From Saprospiraceae bacterium (lineage in GTDB: Bacteria > Bacteroidota > Bacteroidia > Chitinophagales > Saprospiraceae): 64,000 nucleotides of DNA. The notes under the pieces were generated by a model. It searched no databases. It was given only the letters and a program-made list of their open reading frames with translations, and was not told the origin of the DNA. This document shows, one piece after another, positions 26,203 through 34,332 of the stretch. A program made the position numbers and the translations under genes. The stretch spans positions 1,092,501-1,156,500 of the forward strand of contig JADJWV010000002.1 of NCBI GenBank assembly GCA_016716185.1, written 5' to 3'. Each line of letters begins with the position of its first letter. Position 1 is the first letter of the stretch.

Positions 26203-26727
26203 TTACTTTTTCTTGCAGCTTTCAACAAGCCATTCTAAAACCTTATTCCATGCGGCATCAAAATATTCGTAAGTTTTATCCCAATGTGCGCCTTCAGGCC
26301 AGGCAGTATGCGTTATAATAACTTCGGAGTTATTATTTTCTAAAGCCTTAAAATCTACAACAACACAGGTATGATAACCTGACTCACGTGAGTCTTTGAT
26401 GCTTGGAGGTGCATTCCAACTGAAAGAAAACATTCTTTTTGGGATGAACGAAAGTACGGTACAACCCTCTGAACCTTTTTTACCAGTTGGTGCGTCTTTT
26501 GAAAAATAAATTTCGAACGGACCATATGGTCTTAATTCCATTTTATTGTCCTGGCCAAAAAAGGTCAGAAGCCCTTCATGAGTTGTCCATTTCCGCCAAA
26601 GTGAATCCAATGAACAATCAACAGTTGCCGTTTTTATTATCGCTTTATCAGTCATTTTTAAAGTTTGTTGTGCAAATGAGTTCTGAATAGAAAACGCAAT
26701 CAGCAATAGTAAAAGAATATTTTTCAT
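26203..26727 (-). CDS. exported SRPBCC (AHSA1-like) domain protein
   Basis: 174 residues. A clear signal peptide (MKNILLLLLIAFSIQNSFA, then Q) precedes an AHSA1/START-like domain: IIKTATVDCSLDSLWRKWTT, YGPFEIYFSKDAP, MFSFSWNAPPSI, then VIITHTAWPEG and a long C-terminal helix EYFDAAWNKVLEWLVESC. The SRPBCC fold makes a deep hydrophobic ligand pocket. Most AHSA1-like proteins are cytoplasmic, so the signal peptide is unusual. It lies 30 bases upstream of the decarboxylase gene and 18 bases after the VOC gene; the three are probably one transcript. Confidence 0.78.
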   Translation of the reverse strand: MKNILLLLLIAFSIQNSFAQQTLKMTDKAIIKTATVDCSLDSLWRKWTTHEGLLTFFGQDNKMELRPYGPFEIYFSKDAPTGKKGSEGCTVLSFIPKRMFSFSWNAPPSIKDSRESGYHTCVVVDFKALENNNSEVIITHTAWPEGAHWDKTYEYFDAAWNKVLEWLVESCKKK

Positions 26728-26745
26728 CGAAGTAAAAATTAGTGG

Positions 26746-27132
26746 TTAGTTATTGGAGTGCAATCCAATTTCATTGCCTTCCAAATCTGTAAAAAATCCC
26801 ATGTATCCCATATTTTCGCCAATTGGTGTTTTAGGTAGGGTTATTTTACCGCCGGCAGCATCTACTCTGTTTAAAACGTTATTTAAATCAGACCCTCCAT
26901 TGAGGTAAATTTTTACACCGTGTTTTGTTGGCGTATAACCTTTGGAACCCTGAACGATTGCGCCTCCAACACCACCGTTTTCTTGATCAAATAAAAGAAA
27001 GCCCATTTTGTTAGGACCCATTTCCATTTCAGGCATTTCATAATTGAAAATGGTGCTGTAAAATTTCTTTGCTCTTTGAAAGTCAGTTACCGGTATTTCT
27101 ACCCACGATACTGCGTTTTTGTGTAATTCCAT
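26746..27132 (-). CDS. VOC (glyoxalase/bleomycin-resistance) superfamily protein
   Basis: 128 residues with one full VOC domain made of two beta-alpha-beta-beta-beta units: AVSWVEIPVTDFQRAKKFYS at the start and HGVKIYLNGGSDLNNVLNRV for the second half, ending GENMGYMGFFTDLEGNEIGL. Such proteins bind metals and may be isomerases, dioxygenases or binding proteins; this compact form is common and mostly uncharacterised. It is the first gene after the MocR-type operator at 27173-27214 and is probably the direct regulatory target. Confidence 0.8.
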   Translation of the reverse strand: MELHKNAVSWVEIPVTDFQRAKKFYSTIFNYEMPEMEMGPNKMGFLLFDQENGGVGGAIVQGSKGYTPTKHGVKIYLNGGSDLNNVLNRVDAAGGKITLPKTPIGENMGYMGFFTDLEGNEIGLHSNN

Positions 27133-27155
27133 GCTATTTTCAATTGAGATAGCTA

Positions 27156-27214
27156 CAAAGTTAGATTGTTATGAACTACTTGAATAGTCCAGATAATTGA
27201 ATTAAGGTAGTCCA
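27156..27214 (-). promoter_or_regulatory. MocR operator and -7 box of the VOC-SRPBCC-decarboxylase operon
   Basis: On the plus strand GAACTACTTGAATAGTCC (27173-27190) is followed 23 bases later by a second TAGTCCA (27208-27214). The same layout stands before the MocR gene (36630-36671). The minus-strand -7 box TAACTTTG is at 27156-27163, downstream of the operator, with no TTTG -33 element. An operator just upstream of the -7 box fits activation. Confidence 0.65.
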
Positions 27215-27244
27215 TAGATTAAATGAATATTTTTACCCGAAAAA

Positions 27245-27724
27245 TCAGTTCAACGACATCTCTTCTTCAATCTTCTTTTTCATTCCTATAAGCATCTCTA
27301 ACGTTTGCTTTGCCATTTTTCGTTTGATAAAAAAGTTTAATATCATCACCTTTAATTTAGAGCTTGAGTAATAGTGTAAAATTTCCACTCGGGTTGATCT
27401 ATCATCAACCTTAATGAAATTGGTTTCGACAATATAATCAGGCAAGAGCTTGCTCAGTCCCATTGTATCTGATGGGAAAACTGTAACAATTTTGCTATGG
27501 GGAATTATCTCAATATCTTTCTCAACACATTTGTGTTGTGAATTGACAATATTACATTGGTAACTGACACCTGTTTCACGAAATTGCGTATTCGATATTA
27601 AGTCTACCTTACTAACTGTGGGATGAAAATCAGGAATTTTGGAAAGATCCATGTTGTACTCCCATACCGTTTCTATGGGTGCATTAATGATTATTTCCTG
27701 CTTTGATTGAAATTTTTGGTTCAT
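27245..27724 (-). CDS. SRPBCC family protein (polyketide-cyclase-like)
   Basis: 159 residues. The pattern matches the polyketide cyclase/dehydrase 2 group: FQSKQEIIINAPIETVWEYN at the N-terminus, DLSKIPDFHPTVSKVDLIS, SKIVTVFPSD in the middle and a long C-terminal helix (FIKRKMAKQTLEMLIGMKKK). There is no signal peptide. It binds an unknown hydrophobic ligand. It starts three bases after the end of the hydrolase gene and ends 112 bases before the VOC gene, whose own promoter lies in that gap. Confidence 0.78.
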   Translation of the reverse strand: MNQKFQSKQEIIINAPIETVWEYNMDLSKIPDFHPTVSKVDLISNTQFRETGVSYQCNIVNSQHKCVEKDIEIIPHSKIVTVFPSDTMGLSKLLPDYIVETNFIKVDDRSTRVEILHYYSSSKLKVMILNFFIKRKMAKQTLEMLIGMKKKIEEEMSLN

Positions 27725-27727
27725 ATA

Positions 27728-28649
27728 TTATTTGTTTAGTTTAGCTATCATTTCATGAGTTAATTGGATAATTAATTTGGGCTGATCAATTTGAATTGGA
27801 TGCCCGCTGTTTTCGGCAATGACTAATTTACTTTTGTTGGAAAGTTTGGTTAGGTCTTTTTGTAAATGCTGCCAGGAATTTTCTATGGAATTACCCTTAT
27901 TTTTTTGGAAGCCTGAAAACAAGTTAGGCTTTCCATGAGAAACAATTATTAAAGGAATATCTTGAAAATTACCAAACTGATGAACTTCTGTAACACTTTC
28001 TTTGATAGCATCAAATTCCTTTAAATATGTCTTAAAGAAATTTCTTTGATAACCTTGTTTTAGATAAATGGAACGTAAATTAAGAGGCAACTTATCTATT
28101 ATAGGAGGTAAATATTTTGTCACCATCATTTTACCAAATAGTTTCATAAGTTTTAGTTTAGAAATAATCAGGAGGAAGCGTTGTACGAGCAAACCCTTTT
28201 TTTTTAAATTGAGTGCATTTCGGAAGCATGAGATCATTTATTTTTTCATGACAAGCAACTAATAGATTCAGACCTAAAACATCTTTTTTGTTGAGGTGTG
28301 AAAATATTCTTGCAATGCGACCACCAAATGATGCTGCAAAAATAATATATGGTTTTGGTAAGATTTCTTTTGATAAAAGCAATTGTAATTCATTAGTTAT
28401 AGCTTTTGCAGTTCTTGGTTCGGGACTTAGTTTACTAAACCATAATCCGGCACTATCGTACGAATATACAGTGGGGAATTTTGCAATCTCATTTTGTACC
28501 GAGTACCAATCCATCGACCAACTTGCTCCACCTGCCTCCAGAATAATTGTTGGCCCCCCGGAGCCTTTTACCTTATTGTTTAAAAAATGTGTACCAATGT
28601 TTGAGAGTTTACAAAATTCACTATTAACAGTTGTCGTTTTCATTTGCAA
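27728..28649 (-). pseudogene. alpha/beta hydrolase split by a frameshift in a run of nine A
   Basis: The first frame (from 28649) runs MQMKTTTVNSEFCKLSNIGT, then GSGGPTIILEAGGAS, YDSAGLW and the nucleophile elbow AASFGGRIA, ending near CTQFKKKG. The second frame continues without loss as KKKGLLVQRFLLIISKLKLM down to SKLVIAENSGHPIQIDQP, which carries the catalytic histidine. Both halves together make a normal 290-300 residue hydrolase. The frames meet in nine consecutive A (T at 28197-28205). This is a single indel: either true inactivation, slippage, or a sequencing error. Confidence 0.75.
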
Positions 28650-28672
28650 ATGTTGAGGAGGTGAACATTGCT

Positions 28673-29326
28673 TTAATTACTGGTTATTTCATTAGGCACT
28701 TTACAACTTACAAGATTATAACCAACTAAAATAATCCAACTTGAAATACCTAAAATGAAAATGGAAAAGCCGAAAAGATTAACAAGGTTAAATGCGTTAA
28801 ACAGCAGTAACATTCCAAGTACTATTAAAATAATGCCAAAGAAGCCAATGTATCTCGACAATCTTTTTGTTCTTATAATCAGGAAAGACCATATAAGTAT
28901 TGTGATGGAAAATGAAATGATCATTATATAATCCATGGGTATATTGATGAAGTTGCCGTAAGAACAAACGTATTTCAGCATTTGATTTTGTGAAGGATCA
29001 GTACTTGAATTTTCTGAGAGAAACAAAGGCAATGTTATGCCATTTATTGTACCTGCTATCATTGCTGCTACCAAACCAAAACAAATGAAAATAAAAGCAA
29101 AATAAGAAAGCTGTGATGAGGTTTTTAATAGTATTGTTAGACCCCATGAACCAAAACAAATGAAGGGCAAACTAATAATTGCAATGGAATGCGAAACAAC
29201 TATAATGGTCTTGACTTTAAGAATGTGTTCTATTGAACCTCCACTAGGGTGCAACACCATTGTTATAATAAGTAATATGCACCCGAATATTAAACTTGTG
29301 CCGGCAAAGATTCTTTCTTTTTTCAT
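28673..29326 (-). CDS. six-helix integral membrane protein of unknown function
   Basis: 217 residues with six hydrophobic segments, beginning KERIFAGTSLIFGCILLIIT and ending IFILGISSWIILVGYNLV. One conserved-looking motif is VLHPSGGSIEHIL between helices 1 and 2. I do not recognise the family with certainty; DUF4386-like proteins have a similar layout. It sits in the one-direction island cluster, 23 bases before the hydrolase remnant, and may be co-transcribed. Confidence 0.65.
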   Translation of the reverse strand: MKKERIFAGTSLIFGCILLIITMVLHPSGGSIEHILKVKTIIVVSHSIAIISLPFICFGSWGLTILLKTSSQLSYFAFIFICFGLVAAMIAGTINGITLPLFLSENSSTDPSQNQMLKYVCSYGNFINIPMDYIMIISFSITILIWSFLIIRTKRLSRYIGFFGIILIVLGMLLLFNAFNLVNLFGFSIFILGISSWIILVGYNLVSCKVPNEITSN

Positions 29327-29362
29327 TGATATTATGTTTTGATGGGTGCTTCGTATTTTGGA

Positions 29363-30193
29363 TTACAAATTGATTTTATAATACTGGATTCTCAAAGAAA
29401 TTTCAAAGCCGAGTTTTTCTGCCAATTTATATGAACCGTAATTCTCAAGTCGACAAGCCCAAACAGGAATAAGTGAATTTTCCAGACTGTAATTTATTAA
29501 CGTGGAACAGGCTAAAAAGGCAAATCCTTTTCCTTTGAATTCTTCCATTGTTTCAATACCTATTTCAAGAAAATTGTCTTGAATAAAGGCTGAAAATGCT
29601 ATAGCTGCAAGTTTATCTTTAAAAAGCACACTATATCCAATTCCATTTGTAAGGAAATCTGTTTCATTATTCCAAAAGTTGAGAGGAGTAACTGTGCCTA
29701 TCATTGACTTTAAGTGATCAGAATTTGTCCTTACAATCTTAACATCCTCATGAGATTTAAGAACTATTTGAGACCGAAATTTCTGTTCGTTAAAAGCAAA
29801 ATTCAATCTGGTATTTAATTCAATTGGCCTTTTAATGATTTCCTTTTCTGCTTCTTTAGATGTAATGAGATTGTCACCAAATAATTCTTTTAGAACTAAA
29901 TCCCATTGCCAGGGAAAGGCCTGAATCCATTCTGTTCTTTCCCGTTGAGAGGAATGATTTAAAGCGTAATTTAAAAATTCAAGATTAAACTCATTGTTGC
30001 TGTAGTTCCCGAAAAGTAGGCTCATACCATAGGGATGAATGATGTAGAATGTTGACGGTTTATTAGTATCATCAACATAAATTTTACCCTGCAATTTTTG
30101 CTGTACAATTGAAATTGCGAAAAGAGTATTAATCTTGACTTCTTTTAATGACTCCGTGCATTTAAAATAATCTGTAGTGGCGAGAAGTTTCAT
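29363..30193 (-). CDS. GNAT acetyltransferase of the PF12746-like type
   Basis: 276 residues. The C-terminal half is the GNAT fold: LTNGIGYSVLFKDKLAAIAF, EIGIETMEEFKGKGFAFLAC (acetyl-CoA loop E-x-K-G-K-G-F-A) and LIPVWACRLENYGSYKLAEK then LGFE. The N-terminal half (HPYGMSLLFGNYSNNEFNLE, FPWQWDLVLKELFG) matches the longer GNAT_acetyltr_2-like group, in which it forms a separate lobe. The substrate is unknown. It ends 36 bases before the membrane protein gene and directly follows the next GNAT gene with no gap. Confidence 0.8.
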   Translation of the reverse strand: MKLLATTDYFKCTESLKEVKINTLFAISIVQQKLQGKIYVDDTNKPSTFYIIHPYGMSLLFGNYSNNEFNLEFLNYALNHSSQRERTEWIQAFPWQWDLVLKELFGDNLITSKEAEKEIIKRPIELNTRLNFAFNEQKFRSQIVLKSHEDVKIVRTNSDHLKSMIGTVTPLNFWNNETDFLTNGIGYSVLFKDKLAAIAFSAFIQDNFLEIGIETMEEFKGKGFAFLACSTLINYSLENSLIPVWACRLENYGSYKLAEKLGFEISLRIQYYKINL

Positions 30194-30664
30194 TTAAAAG
30201 GATAATTTCATTTTTGTGTCTGTTCTTTGAAATCCTGAGCACTGAAACTGAACTTCTATAAATCCCAACTTTTTGTATAGTTGAATTGCCACCGTGCAAC
30301 CCTCTATATTTGAAAACTGGAAAATATGCTTAGCTCTGATATTTTTTATTGCTTCCTGTGATTCCAAGCAAATCTTATAGCCAATTTTATGCCTGCGATA
30401 ATTTTCATCAACAGCTAATTTTATCTTCTCATACTTACCATCACCTTTATAAAGATATGCACATGTACCAAAGGGATAATTATCTACAAGTGCGATAAAT
30501 ATTTTACCTCCATCATTGCTTGTGTATTGATCTGGATTATCAAATGTTTTTATATCCTCCTCTTCAATTTCTAAACGACTTAAAATCCATTGCTCGTTGA
30601 TTTCCTTGAATCTGAGGCGGTGTTCAAGATTATATTGAATAATATCGACCTTATTTTTTGTCAT
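30194..30664 (-). CDS. GNAT N-acetyltransferase
   Basis: 156 residues with a compact GNAT domain: KIFIALVDNYPFGTCAYLYK (strands 2-3), EKIKLAVDENYRRHKIGYKI (acetyl-CoA loop R-R-H-K-I-G-Y, where R-x-x-G-x-G/A is usual) and CTVAIQLYKKLGFIEVQF. The N-terminus (VDIIQYNLEHRLRFKEINEQ) is typical of stand-alone GNATs of unknown substrate. The start codon overlaps the stop of the upstream SRPBCC gene by one base (TAATG), so the two are translationally coupled. Confidence 0.82.
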   Translation of the reverse strand: MTKNKVDIIQYNLEHRLRFKEINEQWILSRLEIEEEDIKTFDNPDQYTSNDGGKIFIALVDNYPFGTCAYLYKGDGKYEKIKLAVDENYRRHKIGYKICLESQEAIKNIRAKHIFQFSNIEGCTVAIQLYKKLGFIEVQFQCSGFQRTDTKMKLSF

Positions 30665-31173
30665 TATGAATTAATCACATTTTTCAATTTATTATTCTTA
30701 TTTCTTAAATCTATACCTCCTTCTAAAATAGATTTGAGATTGGTCAAATGATATGTCCAGCCAATTGAGCATCCAAGATAATATCTGACTTTCGAAGATT
30801 CATCAGTTGGAATTTCTTCCTGGATTAATTCGACTATAGTTTCATTTTCTGCATTGATGATCCTCACTGTTACTATGCCTTCAACTCCAAATACAAATCG
30901 GAAAACATCGAGTCCGTTAGCTTCTAAAACGGTGCCCTTTTCCATTTCTTCATCACCGTATCCATGCCGGAGCCATTTATAAGTATCTCCTATAGATACT
31001 TGCTCATTATCAGTTAATATTCTTCCTTCTGAATTTTTGTATTCAGCTTTTCTCAGAAGCCAACTTTCTATCCCTACACGAGTTGTCCATGCGTTGTAAA
31101 TAGCTTTTTTATTCGCTTTAACCGGAATTCGTTTCACGAACCTGCTCCAATTATAATTTATATTTATACTCAT
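30664..31173 (-). CDS. SRPBCC (AHSA1-like) domain protein
   Basis: 169 residues from the ATG at 31173, chosen because AAAGAGAAG lies before it; an earlier ATG at 31197 would overlap the upstream gene. The AHSA1 pattern is clear: FVKRIPVKANKKAIYNAWTT, VGIESWLLRKAEY, MEKGTVLEANGLDVFRFVFG, TIVELIQEEIPTD, then a helix LGCSIGWTYHLTNLKSILEG. It probably binds a small hydrophobic ligand. It overlaps the next GNAT gene by one base. Confidence 0.78.
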   Translation of the reverse strand: MSININYNWSRFVKRIPVKANKKAIYNAWTTRVGIESWLLRKAEYKNSEGRILTDNEQVSIGDTYKWLRHGYGDEEMEKGTVLEANGLDVFRFVFGVEGIVTVRIINAENETIVELIQEEIPTDESSKVRYYLGCSIGWTYHLTNLKSILEGGIDLRNKNNKLKNVINS

Positions 31174-31190
31174 ATTCTTCTCTTTTAATA

Positions 31191-31673
31191 TCACCAATCA
31201 CCAGCATAGTTTAGTGATTCCCTGGATTTAGATTTTAAATAATGAAACTTAATGCCAACAATTTGACGGATGTGTAAATAATCATGCGCTACCCAGTTTT
31301 GAAGAAACATGGTTGCTGATAAGATTCCCAATTTAGGATGACTGTAAAAATTCTCCCATTTTGGATTTGAAAGTTTGTTAAGCCAGTCTATTGAAATTTT
31401 ACGTTCAGCATTAAAATTAGCTAATACTTTCTTGAAATTTTGCTCCTGATATTTCCTTTCTGTAATCCATGCCACAGGATTAATTGAAGACATCTCCTTT
31501 TGAGGTGTTTGCAAAACATGCTTTAATCGAAACCGAAAATCTTCACGTTCTTCATCTACCAAATGGCAAATAATATCAAGCAGATTCCACTTATCGGGTT
31601 GGGTCCTCCATAAATTTACATCGCTGTCTAAACCGGATAATAAATTCTTTATTACTTTTTGGTTAGTTTGCAA
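31191..31673 (-). CDS. DinB/YfiT-like four-helix protein, paralogue of the gene at 39031
   Basis: 160 residues. DinB_2-type features: KWNLLDIICHLVDEEREDFR with the first metal histidine, SIDWLNKLSNPKWENFYSHP, and NWVAHDYLHIRQI giving the H-x3-H pair. The family includes bacillithiol and related thiol S-transferases and other metal-dependent enzymes; the substrate here is unknown. It is clearly related to the protein encoded at 39031-39543 outside the island (shared CHL.DEEREDFR, HPKLG, NW.AHDYLH..QI and LNYAGDW), so one copy may derive from the other. Confidence 0.82.
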   Translation of the reverse strand: MQTNQKVIKNLLSGLDSDVNLWRTQPDKWNLLDIICHLVDEEREDFRFRLKHVLQTPQKEMSSINPVAWITERKYQEQNFKKVLANFNAERKISIDWLNKLSNPKWENFYSHPKLGILSATMFLQNWVAHDYLHIRQIVGIKFHYLKSKSRESLNYAGDW

Positions 31674-31705
31674 TTCATTTATAAGTTGTGAATATTACAT
31701 AATTT

Positions 31706-32230
31706 TTATCGACTAAGTATTGGAAGAAATTTCTCCCAAGGCCCAACTTCCAATCTATATTGCTTAGCCATGACACGTGCTATTTGACCAATATGGGCTA
31801 AGTCATGGGCTGTCCAGGTTGCGAGTAACTGACTAAGAGTAATCACCCCCAGTGATGGATGCTGAGCTCTTTTGACGAGTTCAATTTCGGTTAGGTTTTT
31901 TGATTGGAGAATTTTAATATTGGCTTTACGCAATTTATTAAACTCTTTAATTAACTGATCTAAACTTTTGCCCTGGGAATATTGAAACTGTGCGAATCTA
32001 TCGAATGGTTCAAAAACTGCCGTAGGATCATCTGCAAGAATTATGTTCATGCGCGGAATCCAATCCGTTTTTTCTCCATGAATTAAGTGACCTACGACAT
32101 CAAAAGGAGAAAATGTGTTTTCACCTTCATTGGGTTTTGACCAATCATCTGAAATTCCAAAAAGTAATGTTTCTAAGACCATAGGAGTACGCTCCAAAAT
32201 TTCGATTGATTTTTCAACTGTAAATTTCAT
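31706..32230 (-). CDS. DinB superfamily protein
   Basis: 174 residues. SPFDVVGHLIHGEKTDWIPR carries the first histidine; QHPSLGVITLSQLLATWTAH and DLAHIGQIARVMAKQY carry the H-x3-H pair. This is the common DinB_2 form. The predicted fold is a four-helix bundle with a three-histidine metal site. It lies 32 bases upstream of the other DinB-like gene and five bases downstream of the GNAT gene at 32236, in one run. The two DinB-like neighbours are only distantly alike. Confidence 0.82.
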   Translation of the reverse strand: MKFTVEKSIEILERTPMVLETLLFGISDDWSKPNEGENTFSPFDVVGHLIHGEKTDWIPRMNIILADDPTAVFEPFDRFAQFQYSQGKSLDQLIKEFNKLRKANIKILQSKNLTEIELVKRAQHPSLGVITLSQLLATWTAHDLAHIGQIARVMAKQYRLEVGPWEKFLPILSR

Positions 32231-32235
32231 TTTGA

Positions 32236-32700
32236 TTAAAGTTTTAATTCATATGTTTGATCTATTCTATCATTAATAATCTTTGGTTTTACCGGTTTGA
32301 ATCCATAACTCTTATAAAGGCCAATTGCCTCATGAAGAACGTTAATTGTATCGAGAGTTACTTTTTTACATTGATTAGACTTTGCATATTGTAAAATAAA
32401 ATTCATCATCAGTTTTCCTAAACCCTTTCCTCTTAATTCCTTTTTGAGAAACATTTTTCTTAATTCAAACTCACCTTTAGCGGCTCTTACCACGCTAATA
32501 GTGCCTACAATTTCATTTTCAAAACTTACAAGTACAGCAAAATATCCTCCTTTTCCAAAATAATTTGCTTCGATATTGGAAAGACTACTGTCCTGCCCTT
32601 CTTCATCGGGAACTAATCCATATTCTTGCAAAACACCAAAAATTAAGTTTTTAATTTCGGGAATATCTTTGTTAGTTGCTCTTCTTATTTTATATTTCAT
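32236..32700 (-). CDS. GNAT N-acetyltransferase
   Basis: 154 residues covering a canonical GNAT domain: YKIRRATNKDIPEIKNLIFG, GGYFAVLVSFENEIVGTISV, ELRKMFLKKELRGKGLGKLM (acetyl-CoA loop R-G-K-G-L-G) and VLHEAIGLYKSYGFKPVKP. All motifs A-D are intact. Single-domain enzymes of this kind acetylate amines on small molecules or proteins; the substrate is not predictable. It is separated by six bases from the double-GNAT gene upstream. Confidence 0.85.
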   Translation of the reverse strand: MKYKIRRATNKDIPEIKNLIFGVLQEYGLVPDEEGQDSSLSNIEANYFGKGGYFAVLVSFENEIVGTISVVRAAKGEFELRKMFLKKELRGKGLGKLMMNFILQYAKSNQCKKVTLDTINVLHEAIGLYKSYGFKPVKPKIINDRIDQTYELKL

Positions 32701-32706
32701 TAACAG

Positions 32707-33777
32707 TCAGTTTTTATTCCAGTTTTGTTTATTTATTTGATATACATAGTTCAGTTTGTTGTCCTCACCATAATAAGACATTTCCTGTGCACCAATTTTT
32801 ACGGCACCAATTCTTTCTATGGCTTTTTGAGATCGTATATTATTTTCACCAATGTGAAAAATAACATTGTCGACAAACGAAAATACATGATTCAATAAGA
32901 GTTTTTTTGCTTCTCTATTATACTCTTTACCCCAATGTGACCTTGATATAAACGTGTAGCCAATTGCAATGGAGCTTTCGTTTAGATTTAAGTCGTAATA
33001 TCTAGTTGAACCAATCAAGTTGCATGCATTATCATAAATTAGAAATGCACTTTGGGATTCAAGTGCCCCTTTGAAAAAAACTTTGAAGACTTCTCTTTTG
33101 TATCTGTTTTTGTTAGGATGCTGTTCCCATATAAGAGGATCGGAAGCTACCCTGTAAAGATCTTCAAAACTGGAATCATATATTGGTTTTAAATAAACAA
33201 ATTCACCCGTTAAGATTGGTTGCAATTGCTTAAGCAAATTAAATTTTTCAGCGGTCATCAACCATCTTTTAACCGGCTGTTCGAAACATATCCAACCCGG
33301 GGTTGTTGTGTATTCTTTGATAAAATCAAATCCGACTTTTTCTAAAGCTTTATTTGGTGCATTGTTTAAAGTAAAGGGTTCACAATGCAGTTTCTTGATT
33401 CCGAAATCTTCGAAGTAATGTTTTAGTGATAATCGAATTAATTCCGTACCTATACCAGCTTTTCTTTTTGTTGCGTCCCACATATGTAAATGCATAAATG
33501 CTTCTTTATTGTAATCAATATTTGTGAGATTAGAATGTCCAATGGCTTTATCATTAAAAAGCCATATGAGGTAATAGAATTTGCGTGATTCCACAGGTAA
33601 TAAAAGATCATCAGAAATCATTTGAATCCAGTTTTCCCGCATAGGCAATTTTTCAGGATTTACACCCATTTCATTTAGAAAATCTTTACTGGCGTTTAAG
33701 AAATAATTTACGATTGAAGTTATATCTTTTTCTTCAATTCTTCTAATTGAGATTTTATCATTGGATTCTATATTCAT
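32707..33777 (-). CDS. two-domain GNAT fusion protein
   Basis: 356 residues with two GNAT domains. Domain 1 (about 9-165): ISIRRIEEKDITSIVNYFLN, AFMHLHMWDATKRKAGIGTE (loop R-K-A-G-I-G-T) and NKALEKVGFDFIKEY. Domain 2 (about 190-350): LTGEFVYLKPIYDSSFEDLY, IGYTFISRSHWGKEYNREAK (loop W-G-K-E-Y-N) and NIRSQKAIERIGAVKIG, in the RimJ/RimL style. Domain 2 lacks the usual glycine in the acetyl-CoA loop, but its W-G-K pattern occurs in RimL-like proteins. Fusion probably brings two acetylations or a dimer-like unit together (inference). Confidence 0.82.
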   Translation of the reverse strand: MNIESNDKISIRRIEEKDITSIVNYFLNASKDFLNEMGVNPEKLPMRENWIQMISDDLLLPVESRKFYYLIWLFNDKAIGHSNLTNIDYNKEAFMHLHMWDATKRKAGIGTELIRLSLKHYFEDFGIKKLHCEPFTLNNAPNKALEKVGFDFIKEYTTTPGWICFEQPVKRWLMTAEKFNLLKQLQPILTGEFVYLKPIYDSSFEDLYRVASDPLIWEQHPNKNRYKREVFKVFFKGALESQSAFLIYDNACNLIGSTRYYDLNLNESSIAIGYTFISRSHWGKEYNREAKKLLLNHVFSFVDNVIFHIGENNIRSQKAIERIGAVKIGAQEMSYYGEDNKLNYVYQINKQNWNKN

Positions 33778-33793
33778 TTTATTTTGACTTTTT

Positions 33794-34330
33794 TTAATCA
33801 GCTACTAAAATGTTATAATATGCAATATTAACTATGACGTTATAGTAAGTTTTGTAATCAGTTTTAAGGACTCCCTCGAGTTTGATTCCATTCTTTGCAG
33901 CAACTCTTTTACAGGCTTTGTTTTCGGCTCCAATTCGCAATATCAGCTTATTAAGTTTTTTTTCTTTGAAACCATATTTCACCATGGCCTTAAGTGCTGC
34001 AGAGGCTATACCTCTTCCTTTAAATTCACGATCGATAAAAAAACCAATTTTGGCACTTGAAATTTCCCAATTAAATTCGCGGAGTGAAATACATTCAATA
34101 AATTGCTTATTGGACTTTAAAGTTATTGAATAGTAATATTGAATATTTTTCTTTTCGAGATTAATTCTATACCGATTCAATTTATTTGTGTCCTTTAAAT
34201 CATTTGTTCCCTTCATTATATGAGGAAAATAACGAGCAAAACTTTCTCTGTTATTTTGTACCAGATCAAAGAAATTATTTGCATCACTTATTTTGATTGC
34301 AACTATCTTATATTTTCTAACTGAATTCAT
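33794..34330 (-). CDS. RimJ/RimL-type GNAT N-acetyltransferase
   Basis: 178 residues: KKNIQYYYSITLKSNKQFIE, SSAKIGFFIDREFKGRGIAS (acetyl-CoA loop K-G-R-G-I-A) and LILRIGAENKACKRVAAKNG followed by IKLEGVLK. The last signature (N-x-(A/R)-x-(R/A)-(V/L)-A-x-K-x-G) is typical of ribosomal-protein-alanine-acetyltransferase-like enzymes, many of which in fact act on small molecules. It begins near 34330, two bases after the end of the rhodanese gene, so translation is closely coupled. Confidence 0.83.
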   Translation of the reverse strand: MNSVRKYKIVAIKISDANNFFDLVQNNRESFARYFPHIMKGTNDLKDTNKLNRYRINLEKKNIQYYYSITLKSNKQFIECISLREFNWEISSAKIGFFIDREFKGRGIASAALKAMVKYGFKEKKLNKLILRIGAENKACKRVAAKNGIKLEGVLKTDYKTYYNVIVNIAYYNILVAD

Positions 34331-34332
34331 TC

